In this document: positions 35,178 through 43,758 of the stretch, in pieces
Numbering within the stretch: position 1 is the first letter of the stretch
Layout of the letters: every line of letters starts with the position of its first letter
Source of the DNA: Pseudooctadecabacter jejudonensis
GTDB taxonomy: Bacteria; Pseudomonadota; Alphaproteobacteria; Rhodobacterales; Rhodobacteraceae
Assembly: GCF_900172275.1 (NCBI RefSeq)
Contig: NZ_FWFT01000003.1
Span: forward strand, 372,001 to 436,000
DNA length: 64,000 nucleotides
Direction of reading: 5' to 3'
The notes under the pieces: generated by a model
What the model was told of the DNA's origin: nothing
Seen by the model: only the letters and a program-made list of their open reading frames with translations
Database searches by the model: none
Position numbers and translations under genes: made by a program

Positions 35178-36459
35178 TGGCTTTGGGGGCCGAGACCGGC
35201 AGTGGTTTAGGCGGATCGGCGGCGTTGTCTTTGGCGCGGCTCATCGCGGCTTCCATATCGCCGACGGCGTTGAGGGCGGCGCGCAATTCCGCAATTGTCA
35301 TCGTGTCTTCGACGCCGACACGGGATTTGCCGGACCGGATCGCCGCGTGAGTGATTGCAAGGATGAACACCAGCACCGCAGGCAACAGATCAATCGCGAT
35401 GGCGCCCGCCCAGCTGGGCACAAAGTTCTCGGCATAGCGGATCACGGCGTCTGCGGTGCTGATCGGAGTATAGATCGTCTCGGACGGGGGCGGCATGGCG
35501 ATAACACTATCGGCGGCGCGGCGCAGGGTTTCGGCGCGCTGGCCCAACAGTTGCAACACCGACTGGATCGTGGATTGTTGCCCCGCGCGGCTGGCCGCCG
35601 TGCTGCCATCAAGTTCGGGCAACACCACTGACGCGCTCAGATCTTGGGCGGCACGGCTGACCAAGGGCGCCACGCTGAGTTGACGCAGCTGGGTGATGAC
35701 ACCGGACAGACGCACCGCTTCTTCGGAAAACTGGACAGAGCGCACCTCAATCGGGCCGGGTTCCACCGTCAATTGGCGCATCCGGCTGAGGATCGCGTTG
35801 CCTTCGGCAAAGGCGGCGTTGACCAACGGCTGCTGGCTTGCGATTTGGTTCTCCAACCCTGCAAGTTCATCCGATTTCTGGCGCAACAGACGGAACACCG
35901 CGCCGCGTCCGGCGAGGCCCGACAGATCGCCTGTCGCCTCTTGCTCTGACAGGTCCTCAAACGATTGACGCACGCGGGCGACGTCCCGTTCCAACCCTTG
36001 GGCTCTGACAGCGATCTCATTGGCGCGTTCCAACGCGCCTTGGTAATCCTGAACCGTGCGCGCGAGATGCTGTTCGACGGCCGCAGCGCCTGCCAAGGCG
36101 GCAGCATTGAGCCATGACGACATGGCGATGATCGCAAGTGAGCCGAACAGCATCGACACAAACAACCCCATCCGCGCGCCCACAGTGCGCACCGCAGGCA
36201 GCAGGCGCATCAGGTACGACCAGAACACAAAGATCCCGACGGACACCGCGATGGAATAGCTGATCGCGGCAAAAAAGCTGAGCGCGCCGTTGTCATCGAG
36301 AAGCGACGTGACCCCAAGGTAGGTGTAGATACCCGAGGCCACGGCAAGCACGCCCAAAGCCGCCGCTGAAAAGCTATCGAGCCAGCGCACATGCCCCTCA
36401 AGCTCGGACGCGTAGCGCACGCCCTGTGCCTCCGCATGGGTCAATCGTTCGTCGGTCAT
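35170..36459 (-). CDS. Membrane protein with long coiled coil, unknown function
   Basis: 429 residues, not assigned to a named family. Three membrane helices lie near the N-terminus (about 30-50, 60-82, 95-120). A long coiled-coil or helical region follows (about 125-335, rich in Gln, Glu, Arg and Leu), then a fourth helix near 345-370 (AIAIDLLPAVLVFILAITHAA) and a short cytoplasmic tail. The layout puts the coiled coil in the periplasm or cytoplasm between helices. It is coupled by an 8-base overlap to the ClpP-fold gene, suggesting a membrane complex that handles a protein or the cell envelope. That is inference. Confidence 0.65.
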   Translation of the reverse strand: MTDERLTHAEAQGVRYASELEGHVRWLDSFSAAALGVLAVASGIYTYLGVTSLLDDNGALSFFAAISYSIAVSVGIFVFWSYLMRLLPAVRTVGARMGLFVSMLFGSLAIIAMSSWLNAAALAGAAAVEQHLARTVQDYQGALERANEIAVRAQGLERDVARVRQSFEDLSEQEATGDLSGLAGRGAVFRLLRQKSDELAGLENQIASQQPLVNAAFAEGNAILSRMRQLTVEPGPIEVRSVQFSEEAVRLSGVITQLRQLSVAPLVSRAAQDLSASVVLPELDGSTAASRAGQQSTIQSVLQLLGQRAETLRRAADSVIAMPPPSETIYTPISTADAVIRYAENFVPSWAGAIAIDLLPAVLVFILAITHAAIRSGKSRVGVEDTMTIAELRAALNAVGDMEAAMSRAKDNAADPPKPLPVSAPKAND

Positions 36460-36655
36460 TGCTAAGCCCCCAAATTCAGTGCCTTGATATATGGGGCAAA
36501 AGGAACGGCGCGCAAATCACATCACGCGGACGCGGGCGGGATTTCGCGCGTGAGCGGACGGTCGGCGCCGTGTTACAGCACCACACGCAGACCTTACTTG
36601 TGACCCATCCGCAATCGCGCCAAAAGGTGGCAAAGTCATAGATCAGGAGGCCCCC

Positions 36656-38254
36656 ATGCGCGCCGCAGATGTCATCGCCCAACGCCTTTACGCCGCCGGA
36701 TGCCGCTATGCATTCGGGATGCCGGGGGGGGAGGTTTTGACCCTGCTGGATGCGTTGGACAAGGCGGGCATCACCTTTGTTTTGTGCCGCCATGAGAACG
36801 CCGCGGGCTTTATGGCCGAAGGTGTGTATCACCGCACCGGCGCACCGGGCATTTTGCTGGCAACGGTGGGCCCGGGGGCGCTGAACGGGATCAACGTGGT
36901 GGAAAACGCCCGCCAAGACCGCGTCCCGATGATCGTGCTGACGGGCTGTGTGGATGCCGATCAGGCGCAGACGTATACGCATCAGGTGCTGGATCAGCCG
37001 CAGGTGTTCCGTCCGATCACCAAGGCGACCTTTACGCTCGATGCCAAAGCGGCCCATGTGATTGCCGACAAGGCCGTGGGCATCGCCACCGAAGGCCGTC
37101 CCGGCCCTGTGCACATTGACGTACCGATTTCAGTGGCCGATGCCCCTGCGGACGGGGGCGGCGTATTGCGACCGACTGCCGTGCCCACAGTGCCCGCGCC
37201 TGAGGTTCTGGCGCAGGCAAAGGGCGCACTGGCCCGGGCCAAACGTCCGCTGATCATCGCCGGACTGGATGTCACATCTGAGGACGGCGCTGCCGCCGTC
37301 ACCGCAGCGGCCGAAGCCCTGCAGGCCCCTGTCATCACAACCTACAAAGCCAAGGGTCTGATCCGTGAGGACCATCCGCTGTCATTGGGGGGTGCGGGGC
37401 TGTCACCCAAGGCCGACAAAATCCTGTTGCCGCTGGTGGCTGAGGCTGACGTGATCTTGTGCATCGGCTACGACCCGATTGAAATGCGTCCGGGCTGGCA
37501 AAACCCGTGGGATCCGGCGCGACAGACGATCATCGACATCACCGCAGCCCCCAACCACCACTATATGCATCACGCGACCCAAAATATCATCGGCGACCCT
37601 GTGGCCAGCGTCACCGCGATGCTGCCCGATGCGCCCCTTTCGGGCTGGCCTGACGCCCGCCCTGCCGCTGTGCGGGCGGACATCGAAACCGCCTTCGCCC
37701 CCCCAAAGACATGGGGGCCTGCGCAGGCCATCGCGACATGTCAGGCCGCCCTGCCAGAGGATACGCTGATCACCGCCGACAGTGGCGCGCACCGCATTTT
37801 GCTCAGCCAGATGTGGACATGTCTGCACCCCAAAACGCTGACGCAATCGTCAGGGTTTTGTACGATGGGCTGTGCTGCGCCTTTGGCCATGGGTGCGCAG
37901 ATTGCGGCCCCCGATCGCACGGTCGTCTCGTTCAGCGGCGACGCTGGGTTCCTCATGTGTGTGGGCGATCTGGCGACGGCGGCAGAAAATGAGGTGCGCA
38001 CGATCTTTGTTGTGTTCGTCGATGCCTCCCTCGCGTTGATTGAGCTGAAACAGCGCGGGCGGCAGATGAAAAACGTGGGCGTAGATTTCAAAGGCACGGA
38101 CATTGCCGCCGTGGGCCGCGCCTTTGGGGGCGACGGATACACCGTTGATAACGCTGATGATCTGACAGCTGCATTGACGCAGGCGCAAGCTGCGGACACC
38201 TTTAGTGTCATCGCAGTTCAGATTGATCGAGGGGCATATGATGGCGCATTCTGA
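36656..38254 (+). CDS. Thiamine-pyrophosphate-dependent enzyme (acetolactate synthase large subunit-like)
   Basis: 532 residues with the three-domain TPP fold. The catalytic Glu47 is in LCRHENAAGFMAEG; GMPGGEVLTLLDAL and ATVGPGALNGINVVENA belong to the pyrimidine domain. The TPP/metal-binding stretch is GDAGFLMCVGDLATAAENE followed by VFVDASLALIELKQ, a variant of the usual GDG...NN motif. The ATG follows AGGAGG. It overlaps a class III CoA transferase gene by 17 bases, so the pair is co-translated. No ilvN-type small subunit is nearby, so biosynthetic acetolactate synthase is unlikely. A decarboxylase or lyase acting on a CoA-linked or 2-oxo acid is possible. Confidence 0.8.
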   Translation: MRAADVIAQRLYAAGCRYAFGMPGGEVLTLLDALDKAGITFVLCRHENAAGFMAEGVYHRTGAPGILLATVGPGALNGINVVENARQDRVPMIVLTGCVDADQAQTYTHQVLDQPQVFRPITKATFTLDAKAAHVIADKAVGIATEGRPGPVHIDVPISVADAPADGGGVLRPTAVPTVPAPEVLAQAKGALARAKRPLIIAGLDVTSEDGAAAVTAAAEALQAPVITTYKAKGLIREDHPLSLGGAGLSPKADKILLPLVAEADVILCIGYDPIEMRPGWQNPWDPARQTIIDITAAPNHHYMHHATQNIIGDPVASVTAMLPDAPLSGWPDARPAAVRADIETAFAPPKTWGPAQAIATCQAALPEDTLITADSGAHRILLSQMWTCLHPKTLTQSSGFCTMGCAAPLAMGAQIAAPDRTVVSFSGDAGFLMCVGDLATAAENEVRTIFVVFVDASLALIELKQRGRQMKNVGVDFKGTDIAAVGRAFGGDGYTVDNADDLTAALTQAQAADTFSVIAVQIDRGAYDGAF

Positions 38255-39467
38255 GGGGACACGCGGCGCGCTGGACGGCGTTCTGGTTCTGGACCTGACG
38301 CGCATTCTGGCCGGACCAACGGCCACGCAGATGCTGGGTGATCTGGGCGCCACGGTCATCAAAATTGAAAACCCAGCAACGGGCGGGGACGACACCCGCA
38401 CGTGGGGGCCGCCTTATGTGCCAACCCACGACGACGAGAGCGATCTGAGCGCCTATTATCTGGCCGCCAACCGCAACAAATACTCGGTTGCGGCAGATCT
38501 GTCCTCATCCGAGGGGCAAGCCACGGTACGAGAAATCGCGGCCCAAGCGCAGATCGTCATCGAGAATTACAAACCGGGGGGGCTTGCGAAATACGGGCTG
38601 GATTATGCCGCACTCAGCGCATTGAACCCTGTGTTGGTCTATTGCTCCATCACCGGGTTTGGGCAGACTGGCCCCAACAGCGCACGCCCGGGCTATGATC
38701 TGATGGCGCAGGGCTATGGCGGCATCATGTCCCTGACGGGCGATCCGAACGGCAGCCCGATGAAAGTCGGCGTGGGCATTGCGGATGTGATGTGCGGGAT
38801 GAATGCGGCCATCGGAATGCTGGCCGCCCTGCGTCACGCCGAGGCCACGGGCGAAGGCCAGCATATTGATCTGGCCTTGGTCGACAGCCAAATGGCTTGG
38901 CTGATCAACGAGGGCACGAATTATCTGGCCTCCGGCAATACCCCGCAGCGGCGCGGCAACGGGCACCCCAATATCGTGCCTTATGATGTGTTCCCGACGG
39001 CTGATGGGCATATCATTCTGGCCGTAGGCAATGACCGACAATTTCAGGCATTTTGTACCGCGTTCGGGCGGGATGATCTGGCGGAGGATCCGCGCTACGC
39101 GACCAATCCCCTGCGGATCGAGAACCGCGTGGCGTTGACCGCATCGGTGGCTGAAACATTTGCAGATCTGGCGGCTGATACCGCGTTGCAGATGTTGCAA
39201 AACGCAGGCGTGCCGTGCGGGCCGATCCACACCGTCGATCAGGCACTGACATCCGATCAGGCGCAGGCCCGCGATATGGTGGTGTCCGTTCCGTCGGCTG
39301 ATGCCGTGGGCGGCGATGTGCGATTGTTGGGGAATCCTTTGAAATTCTCAAAGACCCCGGTCAAATACGCCAAAAGCCCACCACGTTTCGGGGCAGATTC
39401 GGATCAACTGAGCGACATTCTGGATCAGCATGCCAAACGGCGCCGATCACAAAAAGTTCAAAGCTGA
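38238..39467 (+). CDS. Class III (CaiB/BaiF) CoA transferase
   Basis: 409 residues of the CaiB/BaiF family, which move CoA between carboxylic acids through an aspartyl-CoA intermediate. The catalytic Asp154 is in SARPGYDLMAQGYGG. LDLTRILAGPTATQMLGDLGA and YYLAANRNKYSVAADL are family blocks, as is VLVYCSITGFGQTGPN. The start is one of two adjacent ATGs (38238 or 38241) after GAGGGG, inside the end of the TPP-enzyme gene. Oxalyl-CoA decarboxylase and formyl-CoA transferase show the same pairing of families. The actual acid is not known. Confidence 0.88.
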   Translation: MMAHSEGTRGALDGVLVLDLTRILAGPTATQMLGDLGATVIKIENPATGGDDTRTWGPPYVPTHDDESDLSAYYLAANRNKYSVAADLSSSEGQATVREIAAQAQIVIENYKPGGLAKYGLDYAALSALNPVLVYCSITGFGQTGPNSARPGYDLMAQGYGGIMSLTGDPNGSPMKVGVGIADVMCGMNAAIGMLAALRHAEATGEGQHIDLALVDSQMAWLINEGTNYLASGNTPQRRGNGHPNIVPYDVFPTADGHIILAVGNDRQFQAFCTAFGRDDLAEDPRYATNPLRIENRVALTASVAETFADLAADTALQMLQNAGVPCGPIHTVDQALTSDQAQARDMVVSVPSADAVGGDVRLLGNPLKFSKTPVKYAKSPPRFGADSDQLSDILDQHAKRRRSQKVQS

Positions 39468-39569
39468 TCACATTCCCGCGTCATAACAGACAGGTGAGGG
39501 GCAGCTTTCTGTCAGCTGATTTATCACAGGCCCAACTGCGCCAATAAGCGCACGCCGATTGGGGATGCC

Positions 39570-40937
39570 ATGACATTAGCTGATATTTGTAACTGCCCGA
39601 CCAGTTTGACCGATACACGCGCTGTTGCTGCTTGGAACGGCGTGGTTCATGGCATCTTGTCTCATGGTCGAACCACTGGCGATCACCTGACGGACCTTCT
39701 TCGGATTGAGCCCGAATTCGCCATGGGCCACGCGATGAAAGGCTTGGCCTGCCTTATGCTGGGCCGCCGCGAATTGATGGAAACAGCCAAGTCGGCCAGC
39801 GCCGAGGCACAGCGCTGCCTGTCCCTTGGTGGCGCGCTTGAGCGTGAGCGTCTGTGGTGTGCGGCCTTGCAAGACTGGTTGGCGGGCAAGCCCACAGCCT
39901 CCATCGCGCGGATGGAAGAGGCGTTGCGCCTGAACCCCGCCGACACAATCAGCATGAAATTGTCCCACGGCATCCGGTTCATGTTGGGGGACGGCACAGG
40001 CATGTTGCGGTCCGTGGAACGGGCCCTGCCCGCCCATGGCCCAGATCATGGGCTTTATGGGTATGTGTTGGGGTGCCACGCCTTCGCGCTTGAGGAAACG
40101 GGTCAATATGACCGCGCCGAACGCCAAGGCCTGCGCGGTTTGCAGTTTGCCCGTGATGATGCATGGGGCCTGCACGCTGTTGCCCATGTTTACGATATGA
40201 CGCATCTGACTGACCAAGGCATTGCGCTGATCGACAGCAATGCGGCCGCGTGGGACCACTGCAACAACTTCCGGTTCCATGTGTGGTGGCACAAGGCGCT
40301 GCTGCATTTGGATCAAGGCGATATTGCCACGGTTCTGGATCTTTATGACACCAAGGTGCGGGACGAAAAGACGGACGATTACCGCGACATCTCAAACGCG
40401 ACATCGCTTCTCATGCGGTTGGAGATTGAGGGCATTGATGTTGGCAACCGTTGGGCCGAACTGGCTGATTTGGCCGAGGCCCGGACAGACGATGGCTGTC
40501 TGACCTTTGCGGACATGCATTACATGTTGGCCCTGATCGGTGAAGACCGCGCGGATGCCGCCGCCCGTATGACCGCCCGTGTGGCCCGCGATGCAGGCCC
40601 CGCAGATGACACATCGGTCGTTATGATGACACCTGGGCTGGCCACCTCCGAAGGTCTTGCTGCCTTTGGTGATGCCAACTACGGGTCCGCCTTTGCCCAT
40701 CTGGCCCGCGCCCAGCCCGATTTTCAGGCAATGGGGGGCAGCCACGCCCAACGCGACATTTTTGAACGGCTGACGATCGAAGCAGGCTTGCGCGCCGGAC
40801 GTGTCGATGAAACGAAGGCCCTGTTGCACGCCCGCACTGCCTTGCGCGGCGGCCAGGAAGACAGCTTTGCGGCCAGCCGCATGGCCCAGATCGCCAAGAT
40901 GCAATCGGTGACGCCCGCCAGCACCGCTGCCGAATAA
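39570..40937 (+). CDS. TTC38-like tetratricopeptide repeat protein
   Basis: 455 residues. Helical repeats fill most of the sequence (for example AMGHAMKGLACLMLGRRELM, ASIARMEEALRLNPAD, CHAFALEETGQYDRAERQGLRGL). The segment WGLHAVAHVYDMTHLTDQGIALID and the WWHKALLHLDQGD repeat resemble bacterial homologues of the eukaryotic TTC38 protein, whose role is unknown. No signal peptide or membrane helix is seen, so it should be cytoplasmic. It precedes opgC by 21 bases on the same strand, which may reflect a shared transcript with the glucan genes. Confidence 0.8.
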   Translation: MTLADICNCPTSLTDTRAVAAWNGVVHGILSHGRTTGDHLTDLLRIEPEFAMGHAMKGLACLMLGRRELMETAKSASAEAQRCLSLGGALERERLWCAALQDWLAGKPTASIARMEEALRLNPADTISMKLSHGIRFMLGDGTGMLRSVERALPAHGPDHGLYGYVLGCHAFALEETGQYDRAERQGLRGLQFARDDAWGLHAVAHVYDMTHLTDQGIALIDSNAAAWDHCNNFRFHVWWHKALLHLDQGDIATVLDLYDTKVRDEKTDDYRDISNATSLLMRLEIEGIDVGNRWAELADLAEARTDDGCLTFADMHYMLALIGEDRADAAARMTARVARDAGPADDTSVVMMTPGLATSEGLAAFGDANYGSAFAHLARAQPDFQAMGGSHAQRDIFERLTIEAGLRAGRVDETKALLHARTALRGGQEDSFAASRMAQIAKMQSVTPASTAAE

Positions 40938-40958
40938 CAAATCGAGACCTCAAGCCCC

Positions 40959-42254
40959 GTGTCCGACACCACATTACATCCAAATGCCGCCGACAAAGCG
41001 GCCCCTGACGCCATTGCACCCAGCGCCGCTGCACCCACGTCAGGTGGGCCGCGCGTGCGCGATGTGCGGTTGGATTTCTTTCGCGGCGTGGCAATGTTCA
41101 TCATCCTGTTTGCCCACACGCCGGGCAACTGGATCACGCTTTGGATCCCTGCCCGTTGGGGGTTTTCGGACGCGACAGAGATGTTCGTCTTCTGCTCTGG
41201 GATGGCCAGCGCCATCGCCTTTGGCGCGACGTTCGACCGTGCGGGCATTCTGCTGGGCACCGCCCGCGTCGTGTTCCGCATCTGGCAGGTCTACTGGGCG
41301 CACATCGGCACGTTCTTCGCCACCGCCGCGTTGATGGTTTACTTCACCGATCTTGAGGCCACGAGCCGCAACTACTGGGGCAATTTGAACTTGTGGATGT
41401 TGTTCGTCGAAAGCGACATGTGGGAAAATCCCAACATCCTGCTGAGCGTAATGACCCTGCAATGGGTGCCCAATCTGTTCGACATCCTACCGATGTACAT
41501 GGTGATCCTGGCGATGATGCCGGTCATTGTTCTTTTGTCACGGGTGCATCTGGGCCTCGTGGCGCTGTTTGTGGTGACGGTTTGGATTTTTGCCCAGCGC
41601 GCGCTGTCGGACGCTTACGGCATCCCCTATTTCAACTTCACCGCCGAACCTTGGGTGGGGGATGACAATTGGCAACGGCGCTGGTTCCTCAACCCGTTTG
41701 GCTGGCAGTTGGCGTTTTTCACCGGTTTTGCCTTCATGCGGGGCTGGCTGCCCAAACCGCCCGTCAATGTCTGGCTGATCGGGTTCAGCGCGGCCATTGT
41801 GATCGCCAACATTCCGTTTTCCAACATCGGGGTGCGCGAATTCGGGTTCGATTTTGCCCGCGCGTGGCGCAGTGAGAATGCAGCGTGGTTTTCCAAATCC
41901 GACTTCGGCCTGCTGCGGTTCGTTCAGTTTCTGGCGCTGGCCTATCTGGGATGGGTAATCGCTGGCGACAAGGGCAACCGCATCCGCGCGGGCGCGTCCG
42001 CGTTGGGCCGCATGTGGGCGCCGATCCTCGCTATCATCCTGAAGGTCGGACAACAGTCCTTGGCGGTGTTTGTGGTGTCAATCCTTGTGGGCCGCACAAA
42101 CGGTGTGATCCTTGATCTGGTCGGGCGCGACTATTGGTCGATGACGTGGGTCAATGCGCTTGGCATGGCGCTGCTTGTCATCACGGCATACGGCGCGGCT
42201 TGGATGAAATCGCAACCATGGCGCGTAAGGGCCCAAAAGCATGCTGCGGCGTGA
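40959..42254 (+). CDS. opgC: OpgC-like membrane acyltransferase for periplasmic glucans
   Basis: 431 residues with about ten membrane helices. OpgC adds succinyl or similar groups to osmoregulated periplasmic glucans. The opening RVRDVRLDFFRGVAMFIILFAHTPGNW and the ATEMFVFCSGMASAIAFG segment are typical of the OpgC family of acyltransferase-3-like proteins. The C-terminal helices contain GQQSLAVFVVSILVGR. The start is GTG at 40959 with a weak upstream GAG. Its end overlaps the opgG start by 14 bases, tying it to glucan synthesis. Confidence 0.92.
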   Translation: MSDTTLHPNAADKAAPDAIAPSAAAPTSGGPRVRDVRLDFFRGVAMFIILFAHTPGNWITLWIPARWGFSDATEMFVFCSGMASAIAFGATFDRAGILLGTARVVFRIWQVYWAHIGTFFATAALMVYFTDLEATSRNYWGNLNLWMLFVESDMWENPNILLSVMTLQWVPNLFDILPMYMVILAMMPVIVLLSRVHLGLVALFVVTVWIFAQRALSDAYGIPYFNFTAEPWVGDDNWQRRWFLNPFGWQLAFFTGFAFMRGWLPKPPVNVWLIGFSAAIVIANIPFSNIGVREFGFDFARAWRSENAAWFSKSDFGLLRFVQFLALAYLGWVIAGDKGNRIRAGASALGRMWAPILAIILKVGQQSLAVFVVSILVGRTNGVILDLVGRDYWSMTWVNALGMALLVITAYGAAWMKSQPWRVRAQKHAAA

Positions 42255-43758
42255 GTTCCTGGCAAGCCTCGCGGCCCTCGCCGCCGCCCCCGCGCTTGGT
42301 CAGTCGTCGGGCGGATTGCGGTTGGCAGAGGGCGCGCCGTTTGACCCCGATGATGTGATCGCACTGGCCCGAAATCTGGCGGCGCGCGCGTATGTGCCGC
42401 CCGTCACTGTGCCAGCGGAGTGGACGGAAATCACCTACGAAGACTATGTCTCAATCTGGTTTGCCGACCGCAATGCCCTATGGAACGGAGAGGCCGAAAC
42501 GCCGCTGCGCTTGGACGTCTTCGCCCCTGGTCTTTATTTCCCGACCCCGATCAGCTTGTCCGTGGTCGAGGGCGGTAAGGCCCGCCCCCTGCCCTTTGAT
42601 TTGGGCGTGTTCGACAAGACCGACAAGTTCCCGGACCTGCCGGTGGATGAAACCTTGGGCTATTCCGGCCTGCGTCTGCGCGCGGAATTGGAACATGCGG
42701 GCATCTACCAGGAATTTGCGGTGTTTCAGGGCGCCAGCTATTTTCGCGCGATCGGCACAGGCAACATTTACGGGCTGTCCGCCCGTGGGCTTGCGATTGA
42801 TACGGCCGAGCCTTCGGGCGAGGAATTCCCCGATTTCCGTGCCTTTTGGCTGGAAAAACCGGCCGCGGGCCAGACGACCTTTGTCCTGCATGCCTTGCTG
42901 GATAGCCCCAGCTGTACAGGTGCCTACCGGTTTGAGATCACCCCCGGTCCGTCGCAGGTGATGGAGATCACGGCACGCATTTTCCCACGGTTGGATATGG
43001 ATCACGTGGGCCTCGCGCCGCTGACGTCGATGTTTCAATACGACCAGACAAACCGTCATCGGTTTGATGATTTCCGCCCCGCTGTTCATGACAACGATGG
43101 GCTGCAGATTGTAAACGGTGCGGGAGAAACGATCTGGCGGCCCTTGGCCAACCCCAAGACGTTGCAAATCAGCGCCTTTGTGGACGACAACCCGCGCGGC
43201 TTTGGCCTGCGGCAACGCGCGCAAACCTACGGAGATTTTGCGGATTTGCAGGCGCTTTATCACAAACGTCCCGGTGCATGGATCACACCCAAAGGCGACT
43301 GGGGACGCGGAGCGGTGACCTTGGTTGAAATTCCGACCGACAGTGAAATTTACGATAATATCGTGTGTTACTGGCGCCCGGAGGGCGGGCTTGTCGCAGG
43401 ATCAGAAGCGGAGTTTGCCTATACGCTGACATGGGATCAACGGCTGTCCGATGGAGCGGGGCTGCCCGTTTTAAACACCATGATGGGTGCGGGGTTCAAC
43501 GGGCAAGGCACCGTCGTGATCATCGATTTTATGGGCGACGACACGGTGCCGGAAAACCTGTCCGACATCGACATTCGACTGTCCGCCAGTGCAGGCACCA
43601 ACACGGATGGCGTTTTGCAACGCAACCCCGAAACGGGTGGCCCACGGCTGGCGTTTACATTTGAGGCGGGCGAGGCGACCCTGATTGAATTTCGTGCCCA
43701 GCTGCGACTGGACGGTGCCCCGCTAAGTGAGGTTTGGCTTTATCGGTGGACCGCCTGA
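42241..43758 (+). CDS. opgG: Periplasmic glucan biosynthesis protein OpgG/OpgD
   Basis: 505 residues. OpgG acts in the periplasm on the glucan backbone made by OpgH. The N-terminus has a twin-arginine-type signal (LRREFLASLAALAAAPALG), so export by Tat is likely. Family blocks are YFPTPISLSVVEGG, FRAIGTGNIYGLSARGLAIDTA, FEITPGPSQVMEI and NPRGFGLRQRAQTYGDFADLQ. It overlaps opgC by 14 bases and shares its stop with the opgH start (TGATG). OpgG and its paralogue OpgD are close; Tat export is more typical of OpgD, so the symbol is provisional. Confidence 0.93.
   Translation: MLRREFLASLAALAAAPALGQSSGGLRLAEGAPFDPDDVIALARNLAARAYVPPVTVPAEWTEITYEDYVSIWFADRNALWNGEAETPLRLDVFAPGLYFPTPISLSVVEGGKARPLPFDLGVFDKTDKFPDLPVDETLGYSGLRLRAELEHAGIYQEFAVFQGASYFRAIGTGNIYGLSARGLAIDTAEPSGEEFPDFRAFWLEKPAAGQTTFVLHALLDSPSCTGAYRFEITPGPSQVMEITARIFPRLDMDHVGLAPLTSMFQYDQTNRHRFDDFRPAVHDNDGLQIVNGAGETIWRPLANPKTLQISAFVDDNPRGFGLRQRAQTYGDFADLQALYHKRPGAWITPKGDWGRGAVTLVEIPTDSEIYDNIVCYWRPEGGLVAGSEAEFAYTLTWDQRLSDGAGLPVLNTMMGAGFNGQGTVVIIDFMGDDTVPENLSDIDIRLSASAGTNTDGVLQRNPETGGPRLAFTFEAGEATLIEFRAQLRLDGAPLSEVWLYRWTA

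Noticed and set aside
34263-35210. 315-residue open frame opposite the ClpP-fold gene
   Set aside because: Antisense to a coupled gene pair with clear motifs; nothing recognisable in its translation.
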